Numbered from the stretch's first letter, positions 6,992-15,740 are shown. The stretch: 64,000 nt of DNA from Hypnocyclicus thermotrophus (GCF_004365575.1 NZ_SOBG01000007.1:1-64000), one strand, 5' to 3'. The notes: generated from the sequence alone by a model not told the origin. Numbers and translations are program-made.

Positions 6992-8608
6992 ATGAAAAAA
7001 ATCTTAAAATTATTAATATTATTTTTATCATTATTTGAATTAAGCTTTGCAAGTAATATATCTATTTTAGAAAAAAATATAAATGAAAATGCAAAAAGTT
7101 TTATTGAAAAAACTGATTTAGCTATTTTTTATTATACTTTATCTAATGTATCAAATGAATTATCTAATGAAATAAATGCAAATGAAAAATTAAATAATAT
7201 AATATCAAATAATTTGAAATCAGAAAAAATAAATAATATGGAGATGTTTAATAAAGATTTTTTTTATAGACAGTCTATATTAGATAATCTATATTTTGGA
7301 AAACGTATAGGGAAAAAAATTCCAGAAAAATTTAAAGATTTAAATTGGAATATAACAAATGTAGATGATGATAAAGGAAATATAATATTAAATTATATTT
7401 TTAAAAGAATTTTAAATGATTTAAAATATAGAAAAATAAATATAAAAAATATGGAAAAGAATATAGAAATAGAATTAAAAAACAAACCATTTTATTATGG
7501 ATATTTTTTAACCCATATTATTTTATATGATTCAGAGTTTTTTTCTAAAAATATAAACATTTCTCCATATTATAAAATAATAAAAGAATTAGAAAATTTA
7601 GTAGATTATGTAATCAAAAATAAAGAGTATGATTTAGGTTATGAGTTGTATATGTGTCTTAGTTATTTTCAGTTATTTGAAAATAAAGAGTATAAAAAAC
7701 TAGAAAAATTTTTATTCAAAAAAAATGTATTCAAAGATACTATATTAAAAGGTGATACACATTTAAAAGTAGTATATGGTATATCATATGCAATGAAATA
7801 TGAGTATACTCCAAAAGAAAAAGGTTTTATTGAGTCAATTAATGGTAAAATTTACTATGAGGTATACGGAAGTAAAAGTAAAGAAGAACCGTTAATTCTT
7901 ATATCAGGTGGTCCAGGTTGGTCACATGAAATATTATACCCATTATTAAATCTTTCTAGAAAAAGACAAGTAATATTGTATGATCAAATCGGAACAGGAA
8001 AATCAAATAAAGTTTTAACTATAGAAAATTTATCAATAAATGATTATATTATTGATTTAAGTAATATAATTCAAAATTTAGGGTTAGAAAAAGTAAGTAT
8101 TTTAGGTCATTCATGGGGAACTATGGTAGCAATAGATTATACTTTAAAATATCCTAAAAAAGTATCAAAGTTAATTTTAGCTTCACCTGTTATAAGTGCA
8201 AGTGACTGGGCTAGAGATACAAAAATAAAATATAATACTCTCAAATCTAGTGATAAAGATGATGAATATACAGAAAAATACTTATTAAAAGATTTATATA
8301 AATATATGGATTATTTTATAGATTTTAATGAAAATATTTATTTAAAATTATGGGGTGAAAGCGAGTATAATATAAATGGATGGTCTAAAGTATATGAAAA
8401 AAAAGAAGAATTAAACAAAATAGATAAGAAAGTTCTTATAACAGCAGGAGAGTTTGATGAAATATATCCTGAAACTATAAAAGATTGGAATAATTATTTA
8501 GAAAATAGTAAATATATTATTTTTAAAAATACAAGGCATGTACATTATATAGAAGATAGAGTAAACTTTATAAATGAGGTAAATAACTTTTTAAAAGAAG
8601 AAAATTAA
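6992..8608 (+). CDS. Exported alpha/beta hydrolase, proline-iminopeptidase-like
   Basis: A 538-residue protein with signal peptide MKKILKLLILFLSLFELSFA. Residues about 20-280 are an Asn/Lys-rich helical region I do not recognise. Residues about 283-538 form an alpha/beta hydrolase fold: oxyanion-loop motif GGPGWSHE, YDQIGTGKS, nucleophile elbow GHSWG (Ser about 374), Asp in GEFDEI (about 489) and His in NTRHVHY (about 516). GGPG and DQxGxGxS are features of the S33 proline iminopeptidase group. The GGGGAG ribosome site lies 5 nt before ATG 6992. It follows the glucan-binding operon but is separated from it by a terminator, so a functional link is not shown. Exact substrate unknown. Confidence 0.75.
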   Translation: MKKILKLLILFLSLFELSFASNISILEKNINENAKSFIEKTDLAIFYYTLSNVSNELSNEINANEKLNNIISNNLKSEKINNMEMFNKDFFYRQSILDNLYFGKRIGKKIPEKFKDLNWNITNVDDDKGNIILNYIFKRILNDLKYRKINIKNMEKNIEIELKNKPFYYGYFLTHIILYDSEFFSKNINISPYYKIIKELENLVDYVIKNKEYDLGYELYMCLSYFQLFENKEYKKLEKFLFKKNVFKDTILKGDTHLKVVYGISYAMKYEYTPKEKGFIESINGKIYYEVYGSKSKEEPLILISGGPGWSHEILYPLLNLSRKRQVILYDQIGTGKSNKVLTIENLSINDYIIDLSNIIQNLGLEKVSILGHSWGTMVAIDYTLKYPKKVSKLILASPVISASDWARDTKIKYNTLKSSDKDDEYTEKYLLKDLYKYMDYFIDFNENIYLKLWGESEYNINGWSKVYEKKEELNKIDKKVLITAGEFDEIYPETIKDWNNYLENSKYIIFKNTRHVHYIEDRVNFINEVNNFLKEEN

Positions 8609-8630
8609 ATAATATTAAAATATAAAATTC

Positions 8631-8659
8631 TTGACAAAAACATTAAATAGGAATATAAT
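8631..8659 (+). promoter_or_regulatory. Sigma-70 promoter of the FMN-riboswitch transcript
   Basis: TTGACA at 8631-8636 and TATAAT at 8654-8659 separated by exactly 17 nt, a fully consensus housekeeping promoter. Transcription would start near 8666, just before the riboswitch. Confidence 0.85.
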
Positions 8660-8678
8660 TATAAAAAATAAAATATAA

Positions 8679-8813
8679 AATCTTTAGGGGCAGGGTGAAA
8701 TTCCCGACCGGCGGTAAAGTCCGCGAGTTAAATCATTTAATATTTGTCAAATGATTTAACATGAACTGGTGAAATTCCAGTACCGACAGTAAAGTCTGGA
8801 AAGGATAAAGATT
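8679..8813 (+). promoter_or_regulatory. FMN riboswitch (RFN element)
   Basis: Contains the hallmark RFN blocks: AGGGGCAGGGTGAAATTCCC, GACCGGCGGTAAAGTCCGCGAG, a variable hairpin (AAATCATTT with AAATGATTT), TGAACTGGTGAAATTCCAGTA, and CCGACAGTAAAGTCTGGA. The closing P1 helix AATCTTTA/TAAAGATT spans 8679-8686 and 8806-8813. It senses flavin mononucleotide and is followed by a terminator, so high FMN should stop transcription of the transporter gene. Confidence 0.97.
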
Positions 8814-8867
8814 AAATAAAAAATAAAATATAGATGAAGAATTTATATTTATTATTGATTTAAAATG

Positions 8868-8893
8868 CCCCGATTAAAATCGGGGTTTTTTAT
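8868..8893 (+). terminator. Riboswitch expression-platform terminator
   Basis: CCCCGAT (8868-8874), loop TAAA, ATCGGGG (8879-8885), then TTTTTTAT. It sits between the FMN aptamer and the transporter gene, as expected for transcriptional control. Confidence 0.92.
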
Positions 8894-8925
8894 TTTAAGT
8901 TTGATGATCGAAAGGAGAAATAAGA

Positions 8926-9858
8926 ATGGAAAAGAAAAAAATATGGTTAGGCTCAATATTTGTAATAATAGCAGCAGTTTTATGGGGGCTTGATGGAGTT
9001 GTTTTAACACCGAGACTTTATAATTTGCCAGTGCCATTTGTAGTATTTTTATTACATGCTATACCATTTGCACTAATGAATTTTATATTTTATAAAGAAT
9101 ATAAAAAATTAAAAGAATTTAAAATACATGATTTGATATTTATGGGGTTAATTGCTTTATTTGGAGGAGCAATAGGAACATTATCAATAGTGAAAGCACT
9201 ATTTTTAGTTAATTTTCACCAATTATCTGTAGTTGTTCTTTTACAAAAATTACAACCAATATTTGCTATTATTTTAGCTAGATTAATATTAAAAGAAAAA
9301 ACAGGTAAAGATTTTATAGTATGGGCTTCAATAGCAATAATAGCAGCATATTTTTTAACATTTGGATTAAATGCACCACATATAGATGCAGGAAATAAAA
9401 ACACAATATTAGCGGCGATGTACTCTATAATAGCGGCATTTTCATTTGGTAGTGCAACGGTTTTTGGAAAGTTTATAGTTACTAATTTTGATTTTAAAAC
9501 AGCAACATTTTTTAGATATGGATTTACTACTGTAATTATGGCAGGTATACTTTTATTTACAAAAGGATTTATTCCATTAGTAAATGTTACAAAAGCAAAT
9601 TGGATAATATTATTAATAATTACATTTACAACAGGAGCAGGTGCAATAGCACTTTATTATTATGGTTTAAAATTCATAGATGCTCATATATCTACAATTT
9701 GTGAATTAGCATTTCCTCTTTCAGCAGCATTTTTTGATGTGATAATTAATAAAAGTATATTATCTCCTGTACAATGGATAGCGGCTTTTGTATTGATGAT
9801 AACAATAGTTAAAATTAGTTTAAATCAAAATGAAATAATAGAATATAAAAAAGCATAA
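8926..9858 (+). CDS. EamA/DMT-family transporter, probable riboflavin importer (ImpX/RibN-like)
   Basis: A 310-residue protein with about ten hydrophobic segments in two EamA halves (IIAAVLWGLDGVV near residue 15; AAFSFGSATVFGKF near residue 170), typical of the drug/metabolite transporter superfamily. The start ATG 8926 has AAAGGAG 8 nt upstream. Its only regulator in view is the FMN riboswitch, so flavin or riboflavin uptake is strongly suggested. FMN-riboswitch-controlled DMT transporters (ImpX) were predicted in Fusobacterium and Desulfitobacterium by comparative genomics. Without an alignment I cannot say whether this is ImpX, RibN or another DMT branch. Confidence 0.8.
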   Translation: MEKKKIWLGSIFVIIAAVLWGLDGVVLTPRLYNLPVPFVVFLLHAIPFALMNFIFYKEYKKLKEFKIHDLIFMGLIALFGGAIGTLSIVKALFLVNFHQLSVVVLLQKLQPIFAIILARLILKEKTGKDFIVWASIAIIAAYFLTFGLNAPHIDAGNKNTILAAMYSIIAAFSFGSATVFGKFIVTNFDFKTATFFRYGFTTVIMAGILLFTKGFIPLVNVTKANWIILLIITFTTGAGAIALYYYGLKFIDAHISTICELAFPLSAAFFDVIINKSILSPVQWIAAFVLMITIVKISLNQNEIIEYKKA

Positions 9859-9859
9859 A

Positions 9860-9900
9860 AAATAACAGGAAGAAGCTTAATATTTCTTCCTGTTATTTCT
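9860..9900. terminator. Bidirectional terminator between convergent genes
   Basis: A 15-bp stem, AAATAACAGGAAGAA (9860-9874) with TTCTTCCTGTTATTT (9884-9898). T-rich sequence follows on the plus side and the complement of an A-run on the minus side. It overlaps the last codons of the diguanylate cyclase gene. Confidence 0.85.
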
Positions 9901-10977
9901 TTTATCTTGATACATCAAATTATCACTTTCTTTTAATATTTCATTTAAATTTTTAATATGCTTTAATTGTTTTATTACACTTCCAATAGAAAAATGAATA
10001 TTATTATCTTTACAAATATTTGAAATACGTTCAAGAATTAAATTATGAGTATTAATTGTACACTTAGTAATAATTAATACAAATTCATCTCCACCAATTC
10101 TAAAAATATAGTCACTATTTCTTATTTCACTTGATATTATTCGTACAAATTCTTTAATTAATTTATCTCCATTATTATGTCCTTTTAAATCATTTACTTT
10201 TTTTAGATTATCAATATCCAAAAAATTAAAAGAGATATAGTCATCTGAATCAAGTTCTAGCATTAATTTATCAAAAATTCTGAAAAGAGCTTTTCTATTA
10301 TAAGCAGTTGTAAGTGAATCATAAAGAGTTTCTTTCTCTAAAATATTTTGTAGAATTACTTTTTTTTCTATTTCTTTTTCAAGTTCTTTAGTTTTATTCA
10401 TTAAGGTTAATTTTGTAATAAAGAAAGTTTTATCTTGCTTTTTATAAAAAAAAGCAATTATTGAAAAAATAATAGAAAGTAATATTGGAAATATTAAAGT
10501 ATAAAAATGGTTTGTATTAACTTTATTGTATAAAATTAGTAAAACTAAATTTATATAAAATGGTATTATAGTTATTAATAAAATCAAAAAATAATTTAAA
10601 GAAATACTAAAAACAAATTGAAAGAAAAAAATAAATATGATTGTATGAAATAAATTATAATTTGTTTTTAAATTGTTTTCAAAGTTAAAAAAAATTAAAA
10701 AATTAAAAAATATATTTGGTAAAAAAATTAGAATAATACCCAAGAAATATGTAATTTTTTTATTTTTTTTATGAGTATAATAAAAATAAATATATATAAA
10801 AGATGAAAAAATTAAAGTTATTAAAAAATATATGTTAAAATATTTTAATTTGGTATGAAACTGTAAAAAATATATAGGAACTATAAATAAATTTAATATA
10901 GATCCTACAATTAAATTTTTAATAAAGGTTTCAAAACAATATTCTTTATATTTAAGAATAAATTTATTATTTAACAT
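9877..10977 (-). CDS. Membrane diguanylate cyclase (GGDEF)
   Basis: A 366-residue protein. The first about 190 residues hold six or so hydrophobic segments without a sensor motif I recognise, then a short coiled region (residues about 195-215). The GGDEF domain begins near ETLYDSLTTAYNRKALF. The active-site GGDEF lies at about 295-299, and the inhibitory RxxD site (RNSD) is five residues before it, so the enzyme should make c-di-GMP and show product inhibition. Ribosome site GTAGGAG precedes the ATG. It follows rqcH by 26 nt on the same strand. With the HD-GYP protein at 62305 it indicates c-di-GMP turnover in this organism. Confidence 0.88.
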   Translation of the reverse strand: MLNNKFILKYKEYCFETFIKNLIVGSILNLFIVPIYFLQFHTKLKYFNIYFLITLIFSSFIYIYFYYTHKKNKKITYFLGIILIFLPNIFFNFLIFFNFENNLKTNYNLFHTIIFIFFFQFVFSISLNYFLILLITIIPFYINLVLLILYNKVNTNHFYTLIFPILLSIIFSIIAFFYKKQDKTFFITKLTLMNKTKELEKEIEKKVILQNILEKETLYDSLTTAYNRKALFRIFDKLMLELDSDDYISFNFLDIDNLKKVNDLKGHNNGDKLIKEFVRIISSEIRNSDYIFRIGGDEFVLIITKCTINTHNLILERISNICKDNNIHFSIGSVIKQLKHIKNLNEILKESDNLMYQDKRNNRKKY

Positions 10978-11003
10978 AAAATCTCCTACTTTTTATTTTT
11001 AAA

Positions 11004-12605
11004 TTAAATTTTTAAAAAAATACTCTTGAAATTAGAATAAGTAACAAATCCTGGTTTTGAATTAGGGATTTTTTTTACATATTTTTTTTGAGTATAATCA
11101 ATGGTAATATTACCAGAATTTATTTTAGAATATTTTGCTGCAATTTTTGCAGCTTCTAAAATAATATTTTCCGAAGGATTTTCTCCTTTTATAATTACAT
11201 GACTTCCTGGGATATCTTTTATATGAAGCCAAATATCATTTTTATCGGCTAATTTAAAAGTTATATATTCATTTTCTTTGTTATTTTTTCCAAAATAAAT
11301 TTTAAAATTATCTACTATAATATATTCTATATTAATAGTATTTTTCCTTTTTTTTCTGTTATTCTTTTTTATTTTTCTTTTTAAAATATTTTGTTCAATT
11401 AATTCATCTTCTATAGAGATTAAAGTGTTTAGATTATCAGCTAAAACAATAAAATTCTTTAAAGTAAATAGATATTCTAATTCTTTTTTTATTTCTTCTT
11501 CTCTAATTATATTATACTCTAATTTTTTCTTTAATTTATTGTATTTTTTATAATAAATATTTAGATTTTCTTGAGGAGTTAAATTTTCATCTAAATGTAT
11601 AGTAATATTTTGATTATTATAAAAATCAAATAGTTCAATGTTTTTTTGATAAGGTTTTATAGAATATAAATTTGCAGCTAAAATATCGCCGATATTTTTA
11701 TATTTTTCATAATCAGAGTATTTTTCTTTTTCTTTTATTATATTTTTGATAATATTATTGTTTTTTTTGATTTTATTAGTAATGACCTTTAAATAATTTT
11801 GTTTTAATTTATTTATTTTTACTGATGAAATAGTAGTTGAAATATAATTATTTAACATATCAGAAATAGAATTAAAAGATTGTTTTTCAAAACTTTCTAA
11901 TGACTGATATCTAACAAAAGAAGCTATTTTTATTTCATTATTTTCTTTATAAAGAATTGGTGATTTTCTTTTATTTAGATTTTTAATAAATTCATTATAA
12001 GAATTACTATTAATAGATGTTAATTTACCTATACCAGATATATATTTATGTAAATTATATTGTTCTTTTATTTTATTATATTGTTCTTCAGAAATATCAA
12101 AAGGAGAAAGTTTATTGTTTGATGTAAAAAATTCAAAATCACTTCCATTAAATAAATTTCTTTTATTTTCTTCTAGAAATAAAGGTTTTAAAGAATTGAT
12201 TATTTTTAGCTTGTTATCACATAAAAAAATATTACTATGTTTCCCCATCATTTCAAATATAAGATTATAAATATTTTTTTTACCCAACTCATCTATTTTT
12301 TCAAATTTGAAAATCATTATCCTTTCAAAATTATATTGTAAAATGTCAATAAGAGTTGCTCCTAATAAATTTTTTTTTAAAATTAACGCAAAATTTAACT
12401 GTTCTTTTGGGGCGTTATCTTTATTTGCATTAATATAACAAATCGATAAATTTGGTAAAGCAGAAAAAAACAAATTATTTTTATTAAAAAATAATGATAT
12501 ATTTAATTTATCATATTGTACAATTTTTGTTATTTTTTTATTTAAAATAATTGATTTTAATTCATCAATAAGTAATTTTAAATGTATTCCTTCAAAGTAT
12601 ATCAT
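11004..12605 (-). CDS. rqcH: NFACT family ribosome quality-control protein RqcH (FbpA-like)
   Basis: A 533-residue protein of the NFACT (Rqc2/RqcH, formerly fibronectin-binding protein A) family. The N-terminal NFACT-N domain begins MIYFEGIHLKLLIDELK. The middle is a coiled coil (about residues 265-390). The C-terminal NFACT-R domain carries DIWLHIKDIPGSHVII and a conserved AAKIAAKYSK helix. RqcH binds stalled 50S-peptidyl-tRNA complexes and adds C-terminal alanine tails. ATG at 12605 is used because GAAAGGAG lies 7 nt upstream; a TTG 15 nt earlier overlaps that site. A terminator sits just upstream, so transcription may rely on read-through. Confidence 0.9.
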   Translation of the reverse strand: MIYFEGIHLKLLIDELKSIILNKKITKIVQYDKLNISLFFNKNNLFFSALPNLSICYINANKDNAPKEQLNFALILKKNLLGATLIDILQYNFERIMIFKFEKIDELGKKNIYNLIFEMMGKHSNIFLCDNKLKIINSLKPLFLEENKRNLFNGSDFEFFTSNNKLSPFDISEEQYNKIKEQYNLHKYISGIGKLTSINSNSYNEFIKNLNKRKSPILYKENNEIKIASFVRYQSLESFEKQSFNSISDMLNNYISTTISSVKINKLKQNYLKVITNKIKKNNNIIKNIIKEKEKYSDYEKYKNIGDILAANLYSIKPYQKNIELFDFYNNQNITIHLDENLTPQENLNIYYKKYNKLKKKLEYNIIREEEIKKELEYLFTLKNFIVLADNLNTLISIEDELIEQNILKRKIKKNNRKKRKNTINIEYIIVDNFKIYFGKNNKENEYITFKLADKNDIWLHIKDIPGSHVIIKGENPSENIILEAAKIAAKYSKINSGNITIDYTQKKYVKKIPNSKPGFVTYSNFKSIFLKI

Positions 12606-12618
12606 AATAACTCCTTTC

Positions 12619-12644
12619 AAAAAAAATAGGCCTAGAAAGGCCTG
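12619..12644 (-). terminator. Intrinsic terminator after the MarR-like gene
   Basis: On the minus strand AGGCCT-TTCT-AGGCCT (plus 12628-12643) is followed by A/T and a run of eight U (plus A12619-A12626). It separates the regulator operon from rqcH. Confidence 0.85.
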
Positions 12645-12647
12645 TTT

Positions 12648-13313
12648 TTAATCTTTTAATAGTAATCCAATAATATTTTTACTGTCAATAGTATCAATTT
12701 CTACTTTATTATTATCAACTAATAAAGTAATATTATATTTGTTTTTATCAAGTATTTTAACTTCTTTATTTTCTACAATACCATTTTCTTTAAAGAATTT
12801 TTTTATTAAAGTACTACCTTTTATTTCAGTAATTTTAATTTTACAACCTTTCATAAAATTATTAATAATATCAGGTTTTACAAATTCAATTTGATTTTCT
12901 AAATTAGTAAGAATTTTACCAAAAACTGTTGTAAAGGATTCTAATTCAGCATTCGATAAATTTTTAGTTATCTTAGAAATAATATCTTGATGAAAAGTTT
13001 CATGATATTTTAAAGCTTTTAGTCCTTTTCTTGATAATTCTACAAAAACTTTTCGTCTATCTTTATCACTACGTTTTCTATTTATAAATCCTTTATCATT
13101 AAGTTTATTTATTGCAACAGTGGCTGTTCCCATTGTTATACCAAGTCTATCAGAGAGTTCATTCATGGTAAGAGAATCATTTCCTATAGCTTCTACAACA
13201 TGTAGTTCTGTAGTAGTAAGACATTTTATTCCTTGTTTTAATATAAGCTCTTCTGTTTCATAAAACAATTTATAAAATTTTTCGATCATTACATTTACGT
13301 TTTCAAAAGACAT
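12648..13313 (-). CDS. MarR-family regulator with C-terminal FeoA-like domain
   Basis: A 221-residue protein. Residues about 5-145 form a MarR winged helix (ELSDRLGITMGTATVAINKL is the recognition region, KRSDKDRRKVFVELS the wing). Residues about 150-221 (KGCKIKITEIKGSTL to DSKNIIGLLL) look like a small SH3-like FeoA domain, which in DtxR/MntR-type regulators follows the DNA-binding part. A MarR-FeoA arrangement suggests a metal or small-ligand input, but ligand and targets are unknown. A strong AGGAGG site precedes the ATG. It lies 9 nt after rpe, as the last gene of the PASTA-rsgA-rpe unit. Confidence 0.75.
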   Translation of the reverse strand: MSFENVNVMIEKFYKLFYETEELILKQGIKCLTTTELHVVEAIGNDSLTMNELSDRLGITMGTATVAINKLNDKGFINRKRSDKDRRKVFVELSRKGLKALKYHETFHQDIISKITKNLSNAELESFTTVFGKILTNLENQIEFVKPDIINNFMKGCKIKITEIKGSTLIKKFFKENGIVENKEVKILDKNKYNITLLVDNNKVEIDTIDSKNIIGLLLKD

Positions 13314-13322
13314 ATATTCCTC

Positions 13323-13952
13323 CTAATCTTTTAAAGAAGAGATTCTCTCTTCGTAATCCCCATTAAAAATATATGAGCCAGCAACCAATATATTTGCTCC
13401 AGCAGTGATACACTTCTTTGCTGTTTCATTATTTATACCACCATCTACTTCAATGTCAATACTTTTACTTAAAGCTCGAACTTCTTTTATTTTATCAATA
13501 GAAAATTCAATAAAATTTTGGCCACCAAATCCTGGATTAACGCTCATAATAAGAACCATATCAATATCATTTATAATTTGTGATATATTATTTACTGGGG
13601 TACCAGGATTTATAGATACTCCAACTTTCACATCAAAATTTTTAATAAGTTGAATAGTCCTGTGCAAATGAACAGTAGATTCTGCATGTATTGTAATAAT
13701 ATCGGCACCAGCATCTACAAATTCTTTTATATATCTTTCTGGTTTATCGATCATTAAATGAACGTCAAATATTTTATCTGTTTTATCTCTTATACTTTTT
13801 ATAACTAATGGCCCAAAAGATATATTTGGTACATAGTTACCATCCATTACATCTATATGTATATAATCAGCCCCAGCATTTGATATGGCAATTATTTCTT
13901 CTCCTAATTTACTAAAATCAGCTGATAAGATAGAAGGAGCTATTTTAATCAT
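13323..13952 (-). CDS. rpe: Ribulose-phosphate 3-epimerase
   Basis: A 210-residue TIM-barrel enzyme that interconverts ribulose-5-phosphate and xylulose-5-phosphate. Family motifs are clear: APSILSADFSKL at the start, HIDVMDGNYVPNISFGP (catalytic Asp and metal His), DVHLMI, MSVNPGFGGQ (phosphate binding), EVDGGIN near the C-terminus. The ATG at 13952 is preferred over an upstream codon because it fits the family start and follows a GGTGG site. It overlaps the 3' end of rsgA by 8 nt (ATGATTAA), so translation is coupled. Confidence 0.96.
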   Translation of the reverse strand: MIKIAPSILSADFSKLGEEIIAISNAGADYIHIDVMDGNYVPNISFGPLVIKSIRDKTDKIFDVHLMIDKPERYIKEFVDAGADIITIHAESTVHLHRTIQLIKNFDVKVGVSINPGTPVNNISQIINDIDMVLIMSVNPGFGGQNFIEFSIDKIKEVRALSKSIDIEVDGGINNETAKKCITAGANILVAGSYIFNGDYEERISSLKD

Positions 13953-14856
13953 ATTTATTCCACCTTTCATTTTTTAATGTATTATAAGTTTTAATATAAA
14001 AATCATATCTTATTTTTGATAATTTATTTTTTTCAACCAAATCTTTAATATAACAATTTGGTTCGTTTATATGTAAGCAATTGTTAAATTTACAATTAAT
14101 TGAATATTCATAAAATTCACTAAAAAGTTCTAATAACTCTTTTTCATTTCTTATATTAGGAAGTTCAAGAGATGAAAAACCTGGAGTATCAATAATGTAA
14201 CCACCATAATTAAGATGAAGAATAGTTGCTCCTTTAGTTGTATGTCGTCCCCTTGATAACTTTTTACTTATTTCACCAGTTTCAAGCTCTTTTTCGTTTT
14301 GTAGTAAATTTATAATTGTTGATTTACCTACTCCACTAGGGCCACCAAAAGCAGTTACTTTATTCTTTGTGTATTCTTTAATAGTATCAATATTTTCTGT
14401 AATTGTAGAAATATAAAATACATCAATATTTAAATTTTTTAAAAAAGATAATGAATTTTTAAATATTTTTAATTCTTTGTTATTTACTAGATCTATTTTA
14501 TTAATTATTACAAAAGGTTTCACATTGTAGTAAAAACAGTCTAAAAGTAAAAGGTTAAATCTTTCCATGTCAAAATTTGGAGATTTTATTGAAAAAACTA
14601 TACCTAATAAATCGATATTTGCAACTAAAGGTCTTTTTAAAATGTTTTTTCTTTCTAAAATTTTATTTATAATTTTTTCACGTGGGTCAAATTCTACAAT
14701 ATCTCCAACAACACAGTTATCTTTACGGTTTATCCTTTTGTTTATACCTTTTAATTTACATTCAAAAATATTTTTTTCTTCATTTTCAATATAATAAAAT
14801 CCTTTGATTTTATATAAAACTCTTCCTATTGTTGATGTAGTTGAAATTTTTATCAC
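13945..14856 (-). CDS. rsgA: Ribosome small-subunit-dependent GTPase RsgA
   Basis: A 303-residue circularly permuted GTPase that checks late 30S maturation. An OB-fold N-terminus is followed by permuted G motifs: NKIDLV (G4), then GGPSGVGKST (G1), then DTPGFSS (G3). A C-terminal zinc knuckle has CKFNNCLHINEPNC. The start is unclear. GTG at 14856 is given, but AAGGAG directly abuts it; the in-frame ATT at 14847 has ideal spacing and fits the usual length. It is 16 nt downstream of the PASTA gene and overlaps rpe. Confidence 0.92.
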   Translation of the reverse strand: MIKISTTSTIGRVLYKIKGFYYIENEEKNIFECKLKGINKRINRKDNCVVGDIVEFDPREKIINKILERKNILKRPLVANIDLLGIVFSIKSPNFDMERFNLLLLDCFYYNVKPFVIINKIDLVNNKELKIFKNSLSFLKNLNIDVFYISTITENIDTIKEYTKNKVTAFGGPSGVGKSTIINLLQNEKELETGEISKKLSRGRHTTKGATILHLNYGGYIIDTPGFSSLELPNIRNEKELLELFSEFYEYSINCKFNNCLHINEPNCYIKDLVEKNKLSKIRYDFYIKTYNTLKNERWNKYD

Positions 14857-14872
14857 TCCTTAATTTATTTTA

Positions 14873-15580
14873 TTATTTAGAAACAATAATATTTATACTA
14901 CTCCCTTTTTTTATTTTTTCATTTACAGATATACTTGCGTCAAATACAATGTTAGGTTCGATTAAATCATTTTCAATATATTCAATACTTCCTATAAATA
15001 ATTGATTTTTTTCTAATTTTTTTCGAGCATCATCAATATTAAGACCTATTATATCAGGCATTCTAACAAATTCATTTATTGGGCCGCTGCTTACTAAAAA
15101 AGAAAGATGTTTATCAGAAGACATAATAGTACCTTCTTTTGGATCAGTAGTAATAATTGTGTTAATTTTTTGATTAGAATGAGTATAAACGATCTCTTTG
15201 ATAGAGAAACCTTTTTGTTCAGCCATTACTTTTGCATCTATTATATCTAGATTAGAAAAATCAGGTACAACAATTCTATTTTTACCTTTACTAACCCATA
15301 CTTTGATAGTTCGACCTTTTTTTATAGCACTTCCTGCTTCTGGAATTTGTAGATATATTTTTCCTTTTTCAAATTCTGAAAAATCTTCGTCAATTTTTTT
15401 TAATTTTATATCTGAATTTTCAAGAAGAACAACAGCTTCATTAAAAGTAAGATTTGATAAATCAGGAGTTTCTAATAAAAAATCATTAAAGAAAAACTTT
15501 AAACCTGTATTTATACTAAAATAAATTATAAATATAATCAATATAAAGTCTAAAAAAATAATTATATTTTTTTTGTTCAT
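14873..15580 (-). CDS. Membrane-anchored PASTA-domain protein without kinase domain
   Basis: A 235-residue protein with a single N-terminal membrane anchor (residues about 5-27) and three PASTA repeats: about 36-102 (TPDLSNLTFNEAVVLL), 103-171 (VPDFSNLDIIDAKVM) and 172-235 (MPDIIGLNIDDARKKL). PASTA domains bind peptidoglycan fragments or the cell-wall precursor and usually form the outer part of Stk/PrkC kinases. Here there is no kinase domain and none next to it, although in Firmicutes prkC also precedes rsgA and rpe. The neighbourhood is thus conserved while the kinase is absent. A cell-envelope sensing or scaffolding role is inferred. Ribosome site AAGGAG precedes the ATG. Confidence 0.85.
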   Translation of the reverse strand: MNKKNIIIFLDFILIIFIIYFSINTGLKFFFNDFLLETPDLSNLTFNEAVVLLENSDIKLKKIDEDFSEFEKGKIYLQIPEAGSAIKKGRTIKVWVSKGKNRIVVPDFSNLDIIDAKVMAEQKGFSIKEIVYTHSNQKINTIITTDPKEGTIMSSDKHLSFLVSSGPINEFVRMPDIIGLNIDDARKKLEKNQLFIGSIEYIENDLIEPNIVFDASISVNEKIKKGSSINIIVSK

Positions 15581-15606
15581 AAAAAAACTCCTTGCTTTTA
15601 AAATGT

Positions 15607-15635
15607 TTTATAATCAAATATATTACCAATTACAA
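15607..15635 (-). promoter_or_regulatory. Sigma-70 promoter of the PASTA-rsgA-rpe-marR unit
   Basis: On the minus strand TTGTAA (plus 15630-15635) and TATAAA (plus 15607-15612) are 17 nt apart, about 30 nt before the PASTA start codon. Confidence 0.5.
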
Positions 15636-15670
15636 ATATATCATATAAAAAAAAAAATATCAATAAATAC

Positions 15671-15699
15671 TTGATAAATATTAACCTAAATGATAAAAT
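15671..15699 (+). promoter_or_regulatory. Sigma-70 promoter of the hpt operon
   Basis: TTGATA at 15671-15676, 17 nt, TAAAAT at 15694-15699, about 40 nt before the hpt start codon. Confidence 0.5.
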
Positions 15700-15740
15700 A
15701 AATCAAGTTTATTGAAATATAATGGAGGTTTTTTATAAAA

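Noticed and set aside
6807-6995. 62-codon open frame between the glucan lipoprotein and the hydrolase gene
   Set aside because: It runs through an intrinsic terminator and a perfect palindrome, has no ribosome site, and its product is low-complexity.
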